A DNA stretch of 64,000 bases from Prostheceraeus crozeri (Eukaryota; Platyhelminthes; Polycladida; Euryleptidae). A program made the position numbers and the translations under genes. Below are positions 46,666 through 58,227 of the stretch, in pieces (within the stretch, counting starts at the first letter, position 1; each line of letters starts with the position of its first letter). The notes under the pieces were generated by a model. That model searched no databases, was not told the DNA's origin, and saw only the letters and a program-made list of their open reading frames with translations. The stretch covers positions 1 to 64,000 of the forward strand of contig CAJQUW010003381.1 of the NCBI GenBank assembly GCA_907163375.1, written 5' to 3'.

Positions 46666-48119
46666 CACTCAGCAAATGCTAAAACCCCCTCTGCAGTCTA
46701 GAGGCAAAAATCTCATCTGTCGGACTTTGTGAAGACTAATCACTCGCGTCGCTTACTGTCAATTCAGCACACATGCCAAATGCACTAATTACAATCTTTT
46801 GTTGATCAAAAGAAATGAAGAGTATTATGAGTTATTAATAATAATGCAACGATTGTCTCGTAGCCCTACTTCCGTTATAAAATATGGCTAATTTTTACCG
46901 GCCATAATTCCTCGGAAATCATTCAATTTTAAACGGCCTCCCAAAAATAACATAGTTAAATCCCCTAAACATCTAATTATCTCTATTAAGCCATTATCAT
47001 AATCAATAAGATATACGAGTTAATGACCTAAGATATCAAAAAACTGGCCAATGCCCGGAGGGGATCAGCCATATTTTCATTACGTGTAAAGTTTCATTAC
47101 GCGAAATGTCTGGTTATAAAGTGCAAATTATTTAACGGTAAGAAAGATCTGTGACTCGACTCTATATGATGAAAAGAAAACCAAGATAGTATCCACAAAG
47201 TCAAGTCTCTATTCATGTTATGATACAGGAAGAAGTTAACAGCATTTCTACGCTCCTCGAGCGCTAAGAAGAGCTGCAACTCGTCGTTGCATGCTTAGAA
47301 CGAGTCGGTGGATTATGTTCTGTGGCAGTCGTTGCCAAGCATCGGTGATAGCTTGTCTCAGTTCGGTTGCGTTTTGAGGAGGATGATTGAACCGATGGAC
47401 GCTTCTCTTCATGAAATCCCACACGTGCTCAATGGGATTCATACTTCGCGATCTTGATGGCCACCTCAAAAGTACGAATCCCGAGATGCTACTTCAACTC
47501 CTGTGGTGGGGCATTATCGCTCTCTGGCTGCTACATGGACAGAGGAAAGTCGCAACCGCTTCCGCATCTTCCTTGAACGCAGGCCAGACTCTCTGATCCG
47601 CTTCCTTATTGTCTGAGAGCTGAGATTCTGGCCTAGATGGCCCTTCTCACTCCACATCAGCATCAGTATCGTTGTTGGAAGAGTTCGGTTGACTCAAACA
47701 AGATGAATCAATCGTCGATCTGCTCTTAGGGTTGTTTGTCGTCGAACTCTCCCACAAATACCATGCTTTACATCGCCAGTCATTCTCCACTTAACGGGAA
47801 AGATCACGAGTGGTTTTTGGAGCTCGATCAAAGTAACGAGCGATGGCTTTGCAGGAACTCCCTGCTTCAGACATACCAACAGCTCTTAATTTTTCACCGT
47901 TAGACATGTACCTTAGCATGATGATACACAGACCGATTCTCAATAGCAACGGCCTTTGATCGTTTAATTAACTTCTTTTATAGATCAGTTAATTAGATTA
48001 CATGCATTTGGCATGTGTGCTGAATTGACAGCAAGCGAAGCGAGTGATTAGTCTTCACAAAGTCCGATAGATGAGATTTTCCTCTCTAGACTGCAGAGGG
48101 GGTTAGCTTTTGCTGAGTG
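46666..48119 (-). mobile_element. Tc1-like element with about 118-bp TIRs, decayed
   Basis: 46666-46782 and 48003-48119 are inverted copies beginning CACTCAGCAAA, with CCCCCTCTGCAGTCTAGAG and GACTTTGTGAAGACTAATCA inside. TA precedes the left end (46664-46665); the right flank reads CA, so one side of the target duplication may have mutated. It contains a broken minus-strand transposase. Confidence 0.9.
47248..47880 (-). pseudogene. Tc1-type transposase remnant
   Basis: The minus-strand end (47469-47248) encodes RWPSRSRSMNPIEHVWDFMK, the region of the catalytic glutamate, and a C terminus with ATELRQAITDAWQRLPQNII. Upstream pieces (to about 47880) are shifted and lack recognisable aspartates. 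Clearly inactive. Confidence 0.8.
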
Positions 48120-48549
48120 CATGGCAATGAAACGGAGTTCATAAATGCTATTAAAACTGTAGGAGTTCATATTTACGGCTAATGGCAGGTCTTTATGAAA
48201 CGAGCTTCAGTCAACCTGCAATCGATAGCACTTTTACTTCTGTCAATGATTTTTACATCAAAATGAGACATGCTAATGTCACAGATATCGTGGTTATTCA
48301 ATCCATGTTCATAAAGGGCATTCTTTTATTCTTATTGTCTAAATCACGCTACCATTCATTATATATTTTATAAAACGGACGGTTAGTCTGAACAATATAA
48401 AAATCGTTGCATTAATTACATTGAAATTTGTCAACTATTAAGCGGTCCGAGCAACCGAAATTATTCAGAAGTAACACACAGAGACGAAAATTACCATGTT
48501 TATTATTTTCTTGCTCATTTTCAGCAATTGATTGGAGAATATGAGGAGT

Positions 48550-48845
48550 TTAACGTATAAGTCTGATCGGTAGATCAAACTGTTTCGTCAATTTATTTAG
48601 TCTCCGATTACACGCATCACTTATGAGGTTTATCTTACAGGGAATGAAATCATCATTACGCATTTTTATTTTTCTGTAACTGTCCCTTGAAGTGTCAGAA
48701 GTACGCCGACCGTTTTCGAACGTCTTTAAATTATTATTTCTGTTTTTGGTCTGTAAACGAAAAGGAGTGAAACCTAACGTTGTTCTACAACTATGCCTGT
48801 CAAAAATATCCAATTCCTAACCTTGGATATTCTATTTTAAAAAGT
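48550..48845 (-). pseudogene. coding-like sequence, partner repeat of 46465-46640
   Basis: An open minus-strand frame (48813-48550) whose first half is the repeat described at 46465 and whose second half reads NDDFIPCKINLISDACNRRL and TKQFDLPIRLI. That second part has a retroelement-like flavour (Penelope or similar C-terminal regions) but I cannot assign it. Only the first half is duplicated at 46.5 kb. Confidence 0.35.
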
Positions 48846-49115
48846 ATTATGTGGAGCATTTCTTCGAATAGTAGCCGTGACAACTATCAAAAGGAAAGGT
48901 GCCAGTCTTGGCCGCGACTATTTTACTGAAAAATCCCGCATCCTACTCATGGCAATTTCTATGAAAACTGCAATTTTTCATGTTGAAACATATAGGCATA
49001 GTACGTTCGATATTATGATATTGAAGACACAACATTTAGGTGATCGCAAACTCACTAACGCAACTTAGGAAAGTCAAATAATCTATGTAAAATCATGGAG
49101 TGGAATTGTGTTATA

Positions 49116-50823
49116 CGTGGTGCGTTCAATAAGCGGCCGACCTCACGCATTTAATTTTTGATGAAGTTGTTGTTATTTCTGTGTTATTTTTGTGTATCAA
49201 AGTTCGTTTAATACCAGAATTTCTGAAATAACGTTATTTCCCCCCCCAAATTTTGAATGTCAAAATTCGTAAATGACATCTTTTCTATCTTTAAATTTTC
49301 AAATTCTTATTTTTTGTTACTTCAAAAACGTGTATCTTACTACAGAGAAAAGACTGGTTATATGAAAACAAATTCTGCTTTAACGTTTTATTTTTCTACA
49401 TATCCACCGTTATTTTCGACACACTTTCTCCAGCGTTCAAGGAGGCACGAAAAAGCGTCTTCAAAGAAGTCCTCTGACAAAGAAGGAAAAAAGAGTTCAA
49501 CGGATTCCTCGGTTTATGTCGAAATGATGTCCACGCAAGTGCTTCTTGAGGTGACTGAAAAGCCAGAAGTCACTCGGTGCAAGGTCATGCTTTTTCTGTA
49601 AGGCGGATGTCGAGCAAGAGTCAGTCCTGCGTTACCGATAGTCGATTCTGTAACGGCTGCCTTGTGAATTGGTGCGTTGTCGTGGAGAAGCCATAGTGGT
49701 ACATTTCTTTGCTTTCTCCGTTTTCTCCTCACTTCCACTACAAGATCACTGTAATACTTTGCATTAATAGTTCTTCCTGTCGGCACGAAATTGAGCATAA
49801 TGATGCCATGTCCATCCCAAAAGACAGACAGCATCATCGCGCGCCGATGTGACGTTAAAGATCTCATCTTCTTCGATGGCTTCTCTCCTGGAAGTTTCCA
49901 TTCTGATGATTCCCTCTTTGATTCAGGTAGATAACGACTTAAGGGAGTTTCATGCTCGGTGATCATGTTCGAAAGAAATTGCTCACCATGCTGTTCAAAA
50001 GTATTGATGTTCAGCAAACAGCATGCCTTTGCGCTCCATCATTTCAACAGAAAGGAACCGAGGCACAAATCTTGAGTAAAGCTTTCGAACTCCCAAAGCT
50101 TTGAGACGTTCGCTATTGGTTCCATAACTAAAATTGAATTTGACTGACAACTCCCTTACTGTTATTCGTCGGTCGCTTTTTAACTTTTTCTATCAGATCC
50201 TCGCCGACAGAAATTTCTATAGGTCTTCCTTCTCTTGCTTCATCGACGACTGAAACTCGACCACCTTTGAATTCTCTTGCCCAATATTTAACAGTCGTGT
50301 GAGAAGGAACACTTTCGCCATAGACAGCATTCAATTCATTAAGTATGTCTTTAACAGAAGTCCCTTTTAAAACAAAAAATCGAATGACACTGCGATATTC
50401 AATTTGTGAGACTTCCAACGTCATTTTCGTCAACTTCCATCAGAAAGCACACAGATCGTGTTGCACATGGAACAACGGTTCAGATGACAACTCATGTAGT
50501 CACATGGCCGCGCGCGTAATAGTCAATAACAGCGCATAAGAACAATAACGGCTCATTGTGACTGCTAACACTAACTGCCTGGCTAATGATGAGTGAATAA
50601 GTAACTGATGTTAAAAAAATAAGAATTTGAAAATTTAAAGATTGAAAAAATAAGATGTCATTTACGAATTTTGACATTTGAAAATTGGGGGGGGGAAATA
50701 ACGTTATTTCAGAAATTCTGGTATTAAACGAACTTTGATGCACATGTTCTACTGCAAAAGAAATAACAACAACTTAATCAAAAATTAAATGCGTGAGGTC
50801 GGCCACTTATTGAACGCACCACG
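49116..50823 (-). mobile_element. mariner-family element with about 205-bp TIRs
   Basis: TA at 49114-49115 and 50824-50825. Ends CGTGGTGCGTTCAATAAG on both sides. The inverted repeats (49116-49316 and about 50612-50823) are unusually long and include the perfect palindrome GAAATAACGTTATTTC at 49225-49240 and 50695-50710, and a C/G homopolymer. It carries a broken minus-strand transposase. Confidence 0.93.
49514..50433 (-). pseudogene. mariner transposase, broken
   Basis: The N-terminal part (50433-50128) contains a helix-turn-helix and PSHTTVKYWAREFKGGRVSV followed by DEAREGRP, standard mariner text. The C-terminal part (50017-49514) has the SHRRAMMLSVFWDGHGII block with the first catalytic Asp and WLLHDNAPIHKAA with the second. 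After HPPY the frame shifts (about 49595), so the third catalytic residue is lost from the frame. The middle (about 50018-50127) is also interrupted. Two or three lesions in all. Confidence 0.9.
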
Positions 50824-50829
50824 TATAAA

Positions 50830-51410
50830 GCGGTGCGTTAAAAGCACTTCTGATACCGGTAGTATCCAATCAGTTTCAACATTTCTGACAATAATTTGCT
50901 TTTGTATTAGAATCTGGACCACCTTAATGCATCGATTTGAATCGATAGCAATAACATGAGGGTCCTTTGAGTTGGCATTAAACTAATGAACACGCAATAT
51001 TAATAGGCTTATGGTGTGGATTATAAACTAGCCGGTAACATACTTAAGGTACTGCTTAATCCGTAACACTAAGTACGCAAACAGAATATTTAGATATCGA
51101 GCTGCATCCTCAGTTGAAAAATAGGAGCAGACCTTAATAGCTGCCATTTCATCCAATATCAGGAATCATCAGCAGACATAGTTCATGTCTCACAGACCTT
51201 GCAGCCATACCCGAGCAAGTTTGCGCTACACAATTGGCATATTAAGTGAGACTTCGATGGGTATTCACTAAATACTACTTTTAAAACACGACTAGCATGT
51301 CGCAGAAGTGGTATCAACCTGTATGACTGACTAAGATAAATGAGTGATTAACCTTTTACGATAGCCAGAAGAGGGCCGCCAAGATGAAATAGTAATTCAC
51401 AATAGACTTA
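50830..51410. other. no gene recognised; probable flank or 3' region of MPC2
   Basis: No coding motif. If the short exon at 51415-51454 is real, part of this is the MPC2 3' untranslated region on the minus strand. Confidence 0.4.
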
Positions 51411-51414
51411 GCCA

Positions 51415-51454
51415 TCAAAATACGAAGCTAGAAGTTGGCTTCAGCCCACTGCGC
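51415..51454 (-). CDS. MPC2: candidate last coding exon of MPC2
   Basis: On the minus strand TTTTTACTACAG forms a good acceptor at 51457-51455. The exon would complete the split Gln codon left by the upstream exon and read RSGLKPTSSFVF then TGA. The phase agrees and the intron would be 266 bp. MPC2 tails are poorly conserved, so homology cannot confirm this; another downstream exon is equally possible. Confidence 0.35.
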
Positions 51455-51720
51455 CTGTAGTAAAAATCTGAAACAGGTCGCGTGACGACACTCAGCCGTG
51501 CCATTCTTCTTGACCTGGTTAATTGACATCTCTTTCTATGACACGACTGAGAGCGGATAGAAGGTTGAATTACGACCTCTTCAATAGTACTGATTATTTT
51601 TCAATTATATCTTAAGCAATGAAATGTGAGAAAATTTTTTTGGAATTTTCTAAGTATGTGGAGGGATAGCCCAAAAGTCTACTACGTATTATCATGATAC
51701 AAATCATCAAGATAACTTAC

Positions 51721-51917
51721 TGAGCGATTCTGGCCAGTTGAAAAGCGCCTGTTAACGCAACGAAGACGTTGACACTGAAAAGGTTGTAGTTCTTGGGAAT
51801 TATCACCATTGAATAGCGTGACCAAATCACGCCGGTAGCGAACAGAGCTCCTGACTGTGAGACACTCAACTTATCTGCTGGTCTAGCAATATCTGCTATG
51901 CCGGCAATAACGAGTCC
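51721..51917 (-). CDS. MPC2: mitochondrial pyruvate carrier 2, internal exon
   Basis: A 197-bp exon on the minus strand, with acceptor TTTCATTTCAG before GGACTCG and donor CGCTCA|GTAAGT after. It encodes about 65 residues: GLVIAGIADIARPADKLSVS, then SGALFATGVIWSRYS, then MVIIPKNYNLFSVNVFVALT. This is the diagnostic core of MPC2, covering the end of the first and the second and third membrane helices. MPC2 pairs with MPC1 in the inner mitochondrial membrane to import pyruvate. The exon ends in phase 2. The preceding exon (expected to end in a FKW-like motif) was not found in the window, so an upstream intron of over 12 kb, or one disrupted beyond recognition, is implied. No lesions are seen: this is a live host gene by appearance. 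Confidence 0.93.
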
Positions 51918-51929
51918 CTGAAATGAAAT

Positions 51930-52690
51930 ATTTGTATATTTGAAACATTGAGTAAGTGTGTAGAAGGGAGACGGTCAACTCAAAAAATGGCATCATTCAG
52001 TGAAAACTTTTATATCAAAAGATTCAGTTTCTACGGACAATGTTCCATAACGAACCATAATAATTACATCATATGAGGAAAAATGCGCCACATGAAAGAC
52101 ACGATTTATTTGGGAGCAATTACATAAATCAATCGCTAAAAGAATAAATCAAGCTATTACCAAAATAATCATATGTTTGAAAAGGCTGCGGTCGTAGTCA
52201 TTATTTCCAATTCGGGATGACCGAGAAGAAAAGATGGATTGCTTGACGATGTGAAGTGTATGCTTCACGAAATATATCGGGAGCTTCAAAGTGATCCATC
52301 TTTTCATATCGGTCTTTCCAAATTAGAAATAAACTTATCATATCTTCATCTTGTGACTTTGTATAACACAAATCAAATGTAGTTAGATAAAATCAATTGT
52401 GACCTTGAAAGTATGACAATTCGAACGATGCGAGGTCGAGTATTTACCATCTGCTATCATTGCATGATTGAAGGTTATTCGAATACATCAATATGATTTT
52501 GCAGCCGTTTGTAACTTTCTGTTAAATCGCAGATTAGAGATCACATATTCCAAACAACTGAACATCAACATGGATTTTTGAGGGCGACAATATTAGACCT
52601 CTAAGGGAACATAGGTGTCTGAAAATGTCCTGTACTGTTGTCCAAAACCTTATTTTAACAATATCATCAGAAATAGAGATTAAAGAATTC
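51930..52690. other. probable MPC2 intron, nothing recognised
   Basis: AT-rich sequence directly upstream (in gene terms) of the MPC2 exon. No other coding motif. Confidence 0.5.
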
Positions 52691-52692
52691 TA

Positions 52693-53864
52693 CAGGTTTT
52701 TCCGTTTGTTAATATAGATCTGTCATTTACTAACAACGGTGTGCATTCATTAACGTCATTCTGCAATGAGCAGCGACATTTTGCATTGAATAGCTGCAAG
52801 TCTCCCTTTATCATCGACACTATCGTTCATGAGTAGAAATCTGTCAAATGATAGCGAAATTTGTAAATAAATAGCGACATGTTACACTCGAAAGCTGAGC
52901 CGCCGTCCATATGACTGAATGTCCCGCGACGTAGACGTACAATTTCTGAGATTCATAGACAACGCATCATTGATGCGTATCTTGATGCGCGAAAGGAACA
53001 TGCGAAATGGCTGCTTCCTGAACAAGCTGCTCAAACAAGGGGTCGTGCACCAAGAGGCATCGATGCTTTCGGGTAGTTGGTGGAAGGACAGGTCCTAACT
53101 TCACGCTAATCATTGATGTATCGAACACACGCGGTTTGTTGTTTTCTTCAACAAATGAAGGAGGAGTAGATAGCGATCTATTCATGGAGTTTTTGATGAA
53201 CGTGTCAGCTACTGCCACAACCTGCCACCATGCTATTCGATAATGCTTCGTGTCACAGTCGAGCACATGAAGCATAATTGGCGGTTCGGCACCAAATTTG
53301 CAGAATTCCAACCTACTCGCCCTTCCTTAACATCGCAGGGAATGCTTTTAGTGTGTGGAAAGCAGACATCAAAAGAAATTTAGGAGGTACGAGACCAGAT
53401 GATTCGACAGGATTCAGATGCGCTTGGCAACAATGGCTCAACTGTCAGAGCAAAATCTCTCCGAAATCACTCCCGAGGTTTGTCAAGCTTCCCGGAGAAA
53501 ACTACTTCTACTGATTCCTTGATGCATACTACTAGAAGACATCAATGACAATGAATGAATTTTTTATTGTATAGAACATTATGCCTAATTTTTTATACAA
53601 TTTCAAATATACACCATAGATTCTGAATATCTAGAATTTCTCGGTATAATTAATAAATTATGTAGAATAGTATCAATGTAAAAAATGTCGCTAAAAAGTG
53701 GTAGATATCTCGATCGCTCATCCCGTTAATCATTGAGAAATGTCGGTCTATTGAACGATGTTGTTGATCAATGACAAATTTCAGCAAATAAATGGGAAAT
53801 ACCGCTAACTTAACAGCTTTGACGTCAATCAACGACATATTCATATTAACAAACGCAAAAACTG
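52693..53864 (+). mobile_element. Tc1/mariner-superfamily element with subterminal repeat arrays
   Basis: TA at 52691-52692 and 53865-53866. Ends CAGGTTTTTCCGTTTGTTAATAT and, in reverse complement, CAGTTTTTGCGTTTGTTAATAT. Both subterminal zones (about 52735-52890 and 53640-53850) contain five or six degenerate copies of a roughly 21-bp unit like CATTGAATAGCGACATTTTG, in opposite orientation at the two ends. It contains a plus-strand transposase remnant. Confidence 0.8.
52930..53515 (+). pseudogene. IS630/Tc1-type transposase remnant
   Basis: Plus-strand pieces in shifting frames: IDAYLDARKEHAKWLLPEQA (about 52970-53030), NFTLIIDVSNTRGLLFSSTN (about 53095-53155, first acidic motif) and ATMLFDNASCHSRAHEA (about 53226-53275, second aspartate). 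YSPFLNIAGNAFSVWKADIK (about 53310-53370) sits where the third catalytic residue belongs; the usual NxxEN reads NIAGN, so the glutamate is missing. Inactive. Confidence 0.7.
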
Positions 53865-54076
53865 TAGCTACGAAACAATGCAGAAAAAACGTCAGATGCA
53901 ATTGCCTTAGGTAATTGAAACATCTACGTCCATTTGACAGTTTGTAAATAAATGAAGGCGCGTATCTAGTCGAATTCATAATCTCTATTGCTTTGGAGAC
54001 CTTTCGCGGTCTTCTCAACAGCACATGCCCGGTAGAGAGAATGCAAATGAGTGATGACAAATGAGAAGTACAGCTA

Positions 54077-55331
54077 CAGGGTGTTCAGCAAAAAATGTAA
54101 GGATTGCAAATCGAAAGATTTATTGATCGTATAGGTGGAAAAAGGAAATTATTTGAGCTGCTATTTCATTCGTGCATTAGTTTGCATTACAACCAAGTAG
54201 ATTCAAGCTTGTTATTCACTTATATTTTATCTTTGTAATGAAACATAGATATCTAAACCGAGATCGACAATTAAACAATTTCTTCAATTAACAACATCTT
54301 TATTGATTTGTCTTCAAATTCAAAAATGAATATCTAATTCGAGATCGGCCGCTTAACCTAACGTTTGTCGTTCACCTTTCACAAATTCGCATCGAGTCCG
54401 ATTGCTTGTGGGAGTGCTCCATGATTTGAATGATTTGACAAGTATCAACTTTCCAATTTTCAAAGAAAAGTAATCATCTTATTCAAGACAGAGAACCTGT
54501 TGAAAGCAGACAAATTCTATCCGATTTCTTCGGAAAGATCAGAGAGACAATTCTATGCAGTGACGCCTAAGTTACAGCAAGAGGGCGAGGAGACTGTTAG
54601 CACTCTTAAAGTGGCGCAGGCAGCACCAGAAAAGTACACTTCTACCATTCGTCGAATGGTTATTGACTTGGCTGCAACGCCGCCAGGAAGTTCAGTGTCA
54701 CGAGAAAACATCTAAGCCAAAGATCATCAATGAACTTCGAATTTCGTTGGAAGCAATGAGCAACATCATAAAGGAGCAGTTGAAGTAGCCTAAAGACCGA
54801 AAAATCTGGAGAAGACTGGTTTAATTTAAATGTTCTTGACTACTGCACATGGAGCATTCTTTTAGATGGCCTGCAGATAAATCGTTGGATAATCAGATCA
54901 GCAGAGGATCTCAAAGACGTTTTGACGACTGCGTGGAATTCCATTTCACAATAAACTTTACAAGACCCTAAAAAATCGTGGATCGAAAGACTCAGTCAAT
55001 ACATACTAGCACGGGGAGTCATTTCGAGCATAAACAGTAAACGTGGCATATAAAGTGATTTCAGATATTCGTAATGAAAACATTTAATCAAGCTTAATTA
55101 TTTGATTGAAAAATTAAAATCACCTGTAGTTCTTCGCTTTTTGTTCGATGTCGAAGTGTCCACTCGAAGACATCATGGATCGAGGTAGGCCACGGAGCAT
55201 GCCTAAATTGGCTTGAATTAAAGTTGAATTTTCATTTGAACAAACTCTTAAGGAAATAACAGTACAATAATTTGATGATATTTCTTCCAAACTGATAATT
55301 TGCAATCCTTACGTTTTTGCTGAACATCCTG
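54077..55331 (+). mobile_element. Tc1/mariner-superfamily element
   Basis: TA at 54075-54076 and 55332-55333. Ends CAGGGTGTTCAGCAAAAAAT and, in reverse complement, CAGGATGTTCAGCAAAAACG, both followed by GTAAGGATTGCAAAT. A degraded plus-strand transposase lies inside. Confidence 0.9.
54500..55030 (+). pseudogene. Tc1/mariner-type transposase remnant
   Basis: About 54820-54850 encodes the LDYCTWSIL stretch matching the NPLDYxxW motif that ends the catalytic core in this group. About 54895-54950 encodes SAEDLKDVLTTAWNSI, matching the C-terminal helix pattern. The first half of the gene is not recognisable except a charged frame at 54500-54715. Confidence 0.55.
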
Positions 55332-55354
55332 TACATGCTAAGGTGGAGATGGCT

Positions 55355-55780
55355 TCAACACGGTAGATGAAAACCAATTACCAGCTCACGTTGCTTGCAC
55401 AAATTTGGCTTGAAGTTCCGAATATGCAAAGCTCTGGAGATGTGGAATAACCTGTCATTTCTAGCGTGATCGAAGGACAATGAAAACCTGTCACGAAGAT
55501 ATCTACGATCGCAATTACAGTCAATTACATGAAAAGCTATGGTAGAGGAACTACGGCGACTGTCACCTTTAATGGGCCAATTTAGTAATTTGTTCTTTAG
55601 ATCGAACGGCGAGACCTTCACTCGTCCTACCGTAATTGACTGACTCGCAGTCGCATCGAAATCGATTGACGAGCAGGAATCAGGCATTTGATCGTTAGGA
55701 GAGCGCTCTCCAGTGAAAAAGCTTGAAATGTGAAGTGCAACAATGACCATAGATACGAATTTGCATACTCGCATATCCAA
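55355..55780 (-). CDS. candidate small secreted protein, 141 aa
   Basis: A minus-strand frame that opens with MDMRVCKFVSMVIVALHISS, a good signal-peptide shape with cleavage likely near FFTG. The remainder is a 115-residue Arg- and Cys-containing domain (VIDCNCDRRYLRDRFSLSFD and FKPNLCKQRELVIGF). It is long for chance in DNA of this composition, but I recognise no family and see no codon-level support. It could be part of a host gene lying inside the presumed upstream MPC2 intron, or chance. Confidence 0.3.
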   Translation of the reverse strand: MDMRVCKFVSMVIVALHISSFFTGERSPNDQMPDSCSSIDFDATASQSITVGRVKVSPFDLKNKLLNWPIKGDSRRSSSTIAFHVIDCNCDRRYLRDRFSLSFDHARNDRLFHISRALHIRNFKPNLCKQRELVIGFHLPC

Positions 55781-55784
55781 CTGG

Positions 55785-56460
55785 TTTACAGAAATTTAGC
55801 CAATCATCTAAACCATGACTAGACAGACATATCGATCACAATCATTGAGATTACCATGCTAATAAAATCAAGCAAATTCCATAACCGAACAGTGTTTGCG
55901 AGCTTTTTTAAATCGATTAGAATTTTCTGGTCAACTAGCCTCACTTGCAGTTTTTCCAAGTATGATCACATATCCGAGTGGAATTTTTGAACTGGAATGT
56001 CATGAAGTCCATCCATAAAGTTAAACTTAATCGTCCATGACATGGAAGAGACAATATTCAGTTCCAAGAAAAAAAAATGAGAATCGTTGAGATGGACTTT
56101 ATTAATTCAATGGCACATATACACACCCGATACATTCCGACCTCAGGCGTTCTCAAGGGCACAGTGGCTGTACAACTTGGAGAGAGATTTCATAGCAAAA
56201 CTGTGAGCGGTTCATACTGTCTCACTGAGTGTGCTTCAAACTCATCTCATGCTGTCTGTTCAGGAAAGGTTCATCTTAGAGACGTGTATGTGGCGTGATG
56301 TTCTGGGTTGAAAAAAATTACTTTTGTAGAACCAAGTCAGAAAACCACGAAGTGTGTGTGTCCAGCTGTTCATACTAGTCCCGCAAATCATTAACGAAGT
56401 TTTAAGCATTTTTATACGAACGTCAGCCTTATGTTCCATGCATTATTTTTGTAATACATT
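55785..56460. other. no gene recognised
   Basis: Includes a 73-codon plus-strand frame (56080-56298) without motif support. Confidence 0.5.
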
Positions 56461-56471
56461 ATAGTATAAAA

Positions 56472-57984
56472 CAGGGTTGCCAACATCAAACAATCAATAT
56501 AGTGACCTAAAAATTCACAGGAATAAGTGGCGGTTTGCAAATGCCTACCTGTGACATGATAACTTATTGTAATAGGCGCCTATTGCATTGATTAAGTATC
56601 CTATAACTTTTTATGAAACCGCCATAACAAGTGGTAAATATCGATTTTAGTGCAAGTTATACAGCGTCACAAATTACCTGAATACTCTGATGAAAGACCC
56701 AAAGATTTAAACCGGCAGTGCCAAAATTAAGCGAATCAACCAGAAAGTAATATACAAAAATCGATAGAGTAAGAAATTTAACAGTGAACACAAATAACTA
56801 TCATAACCGATATCTTAACAGACGATGAAGAAGATAAATAATACAGTAAAGATAAACTAAAATACCTTTTCATGAAACAAAACGCAGGCTTATTGACAGC
56901 CTTCTCGAAACTCTAAGATAAAATTTATTCTATAGCCTAACTTACCTAACCAAGCCTCCATTTGCACATGAAAAGTCTGAAACATTTTATTCAGGTGTGA
57001 TTCAATAATTGCGGTTCGCTACATGTACACCGATCTCGAATATGAGTGAAACGCTGATTAGAGATTCTCAGTACCAATAAATATATAATGCTCTTTAAAA
57101 ATACAGAAGGGTAGCCTATATATGAGATCCTTGACTGATTATGCTTACCAATCAGTAGTAAGGCAACAGCAATACCTGGGAAAATGTTGCTGCTACCAGG
57201 AAAAGATCAAGAAAATGAAGATCGAAATTCTGTCGGCAATTATTAGAGTATACTTGATTAACATTAATGGTTCGTGGGTCGCTCAGAAAACATACTGCGA
57301 TACCAAGTTAGTCAAAAGCTATTTACAGTATCACAACATGAAATTAATGCAGTTTATGTTTCTCCGGATCGTTGGGAATGATATCTCATCATTTGAAATT
57401 ATTAAAAGTGACGGATTGCTTCAGAAAACAGTAAGATAAATGGATCCTGAGCATTTTTCAGAAACTTTACTATTCAAAATTACAATGTCGATTGATAACG
57501 TATGTCTAGTCCAACAAAACTCGAACTTCGAAAGCCATATTTTGCTCTATTGCAATATATCAAAGTTTCGCATATAATATCCATCAAAGGGAATAATTTC
57601 TTACTGATAATAAGATCATACCTTAAGAAAAGGTTCTCTCCCAGCACTTCATAGAATCTGCAAGATGTCAAATGTGACGCAAAACCTGGAAGAATTATTA
57701 CTATGACTGTTATAGATACAACAAAACGGAAACGCCAGCTAAGTGAGATGCTTCTTGTTGATTAACAAAATATGGACACTTGGTTGAAGGTAGAATGTGA
57801 TATAAATTGATGAGTTATACTCGAGTTCTGTCTAATTTATGGGCCAATCCTAAATAGTTTTGGTATAAAATCGTCTATCAATTTACAAAAATTGGTCACT
57901 ATTTTGTAGTGGCTTGAGATTAAAAGTGACCAAATAGTGACTAATAGTGACTAGTCAAAAACTAGTGACCTGTTGGCAACTCTG
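56472..57984. mobile_element. hAT-type element, non-autonomous
   Basis: Ends CAGGGTTGCCAAC and, in reverse complement, CAGAGTTGCCAAC. Flanked by near-perfect 8-bp duplications GTATAAAA (56464-56471) and GTATATAA (57985-57992). The subterminal text is rich in AGTGAC words (right end 57919-57970). No transposase is recognised in its 1.5 kb. Confidence 0.88.
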
Positions 57985-58227
57985 GTATATAACAATGATA
58001 TGCACGTCAATTACTTTACATCGTGCGACAATTCTAACGAAAGGGCATAAATTAAGCTAACTTCAAATTCGAAGTAGTAAAGCAGAACACAATCCTCAAA
58101 GGAAAGGAGAAACTTGATTCCTTGGAGTAGAGGATAAATTCCTTTTGAAGAAAACTTGATGCTATCAAATCATGCATGCTAATTTCAGCGCTCTCGCTCA
58201 CCGGAAGTGACACACATTGCTGATCCG

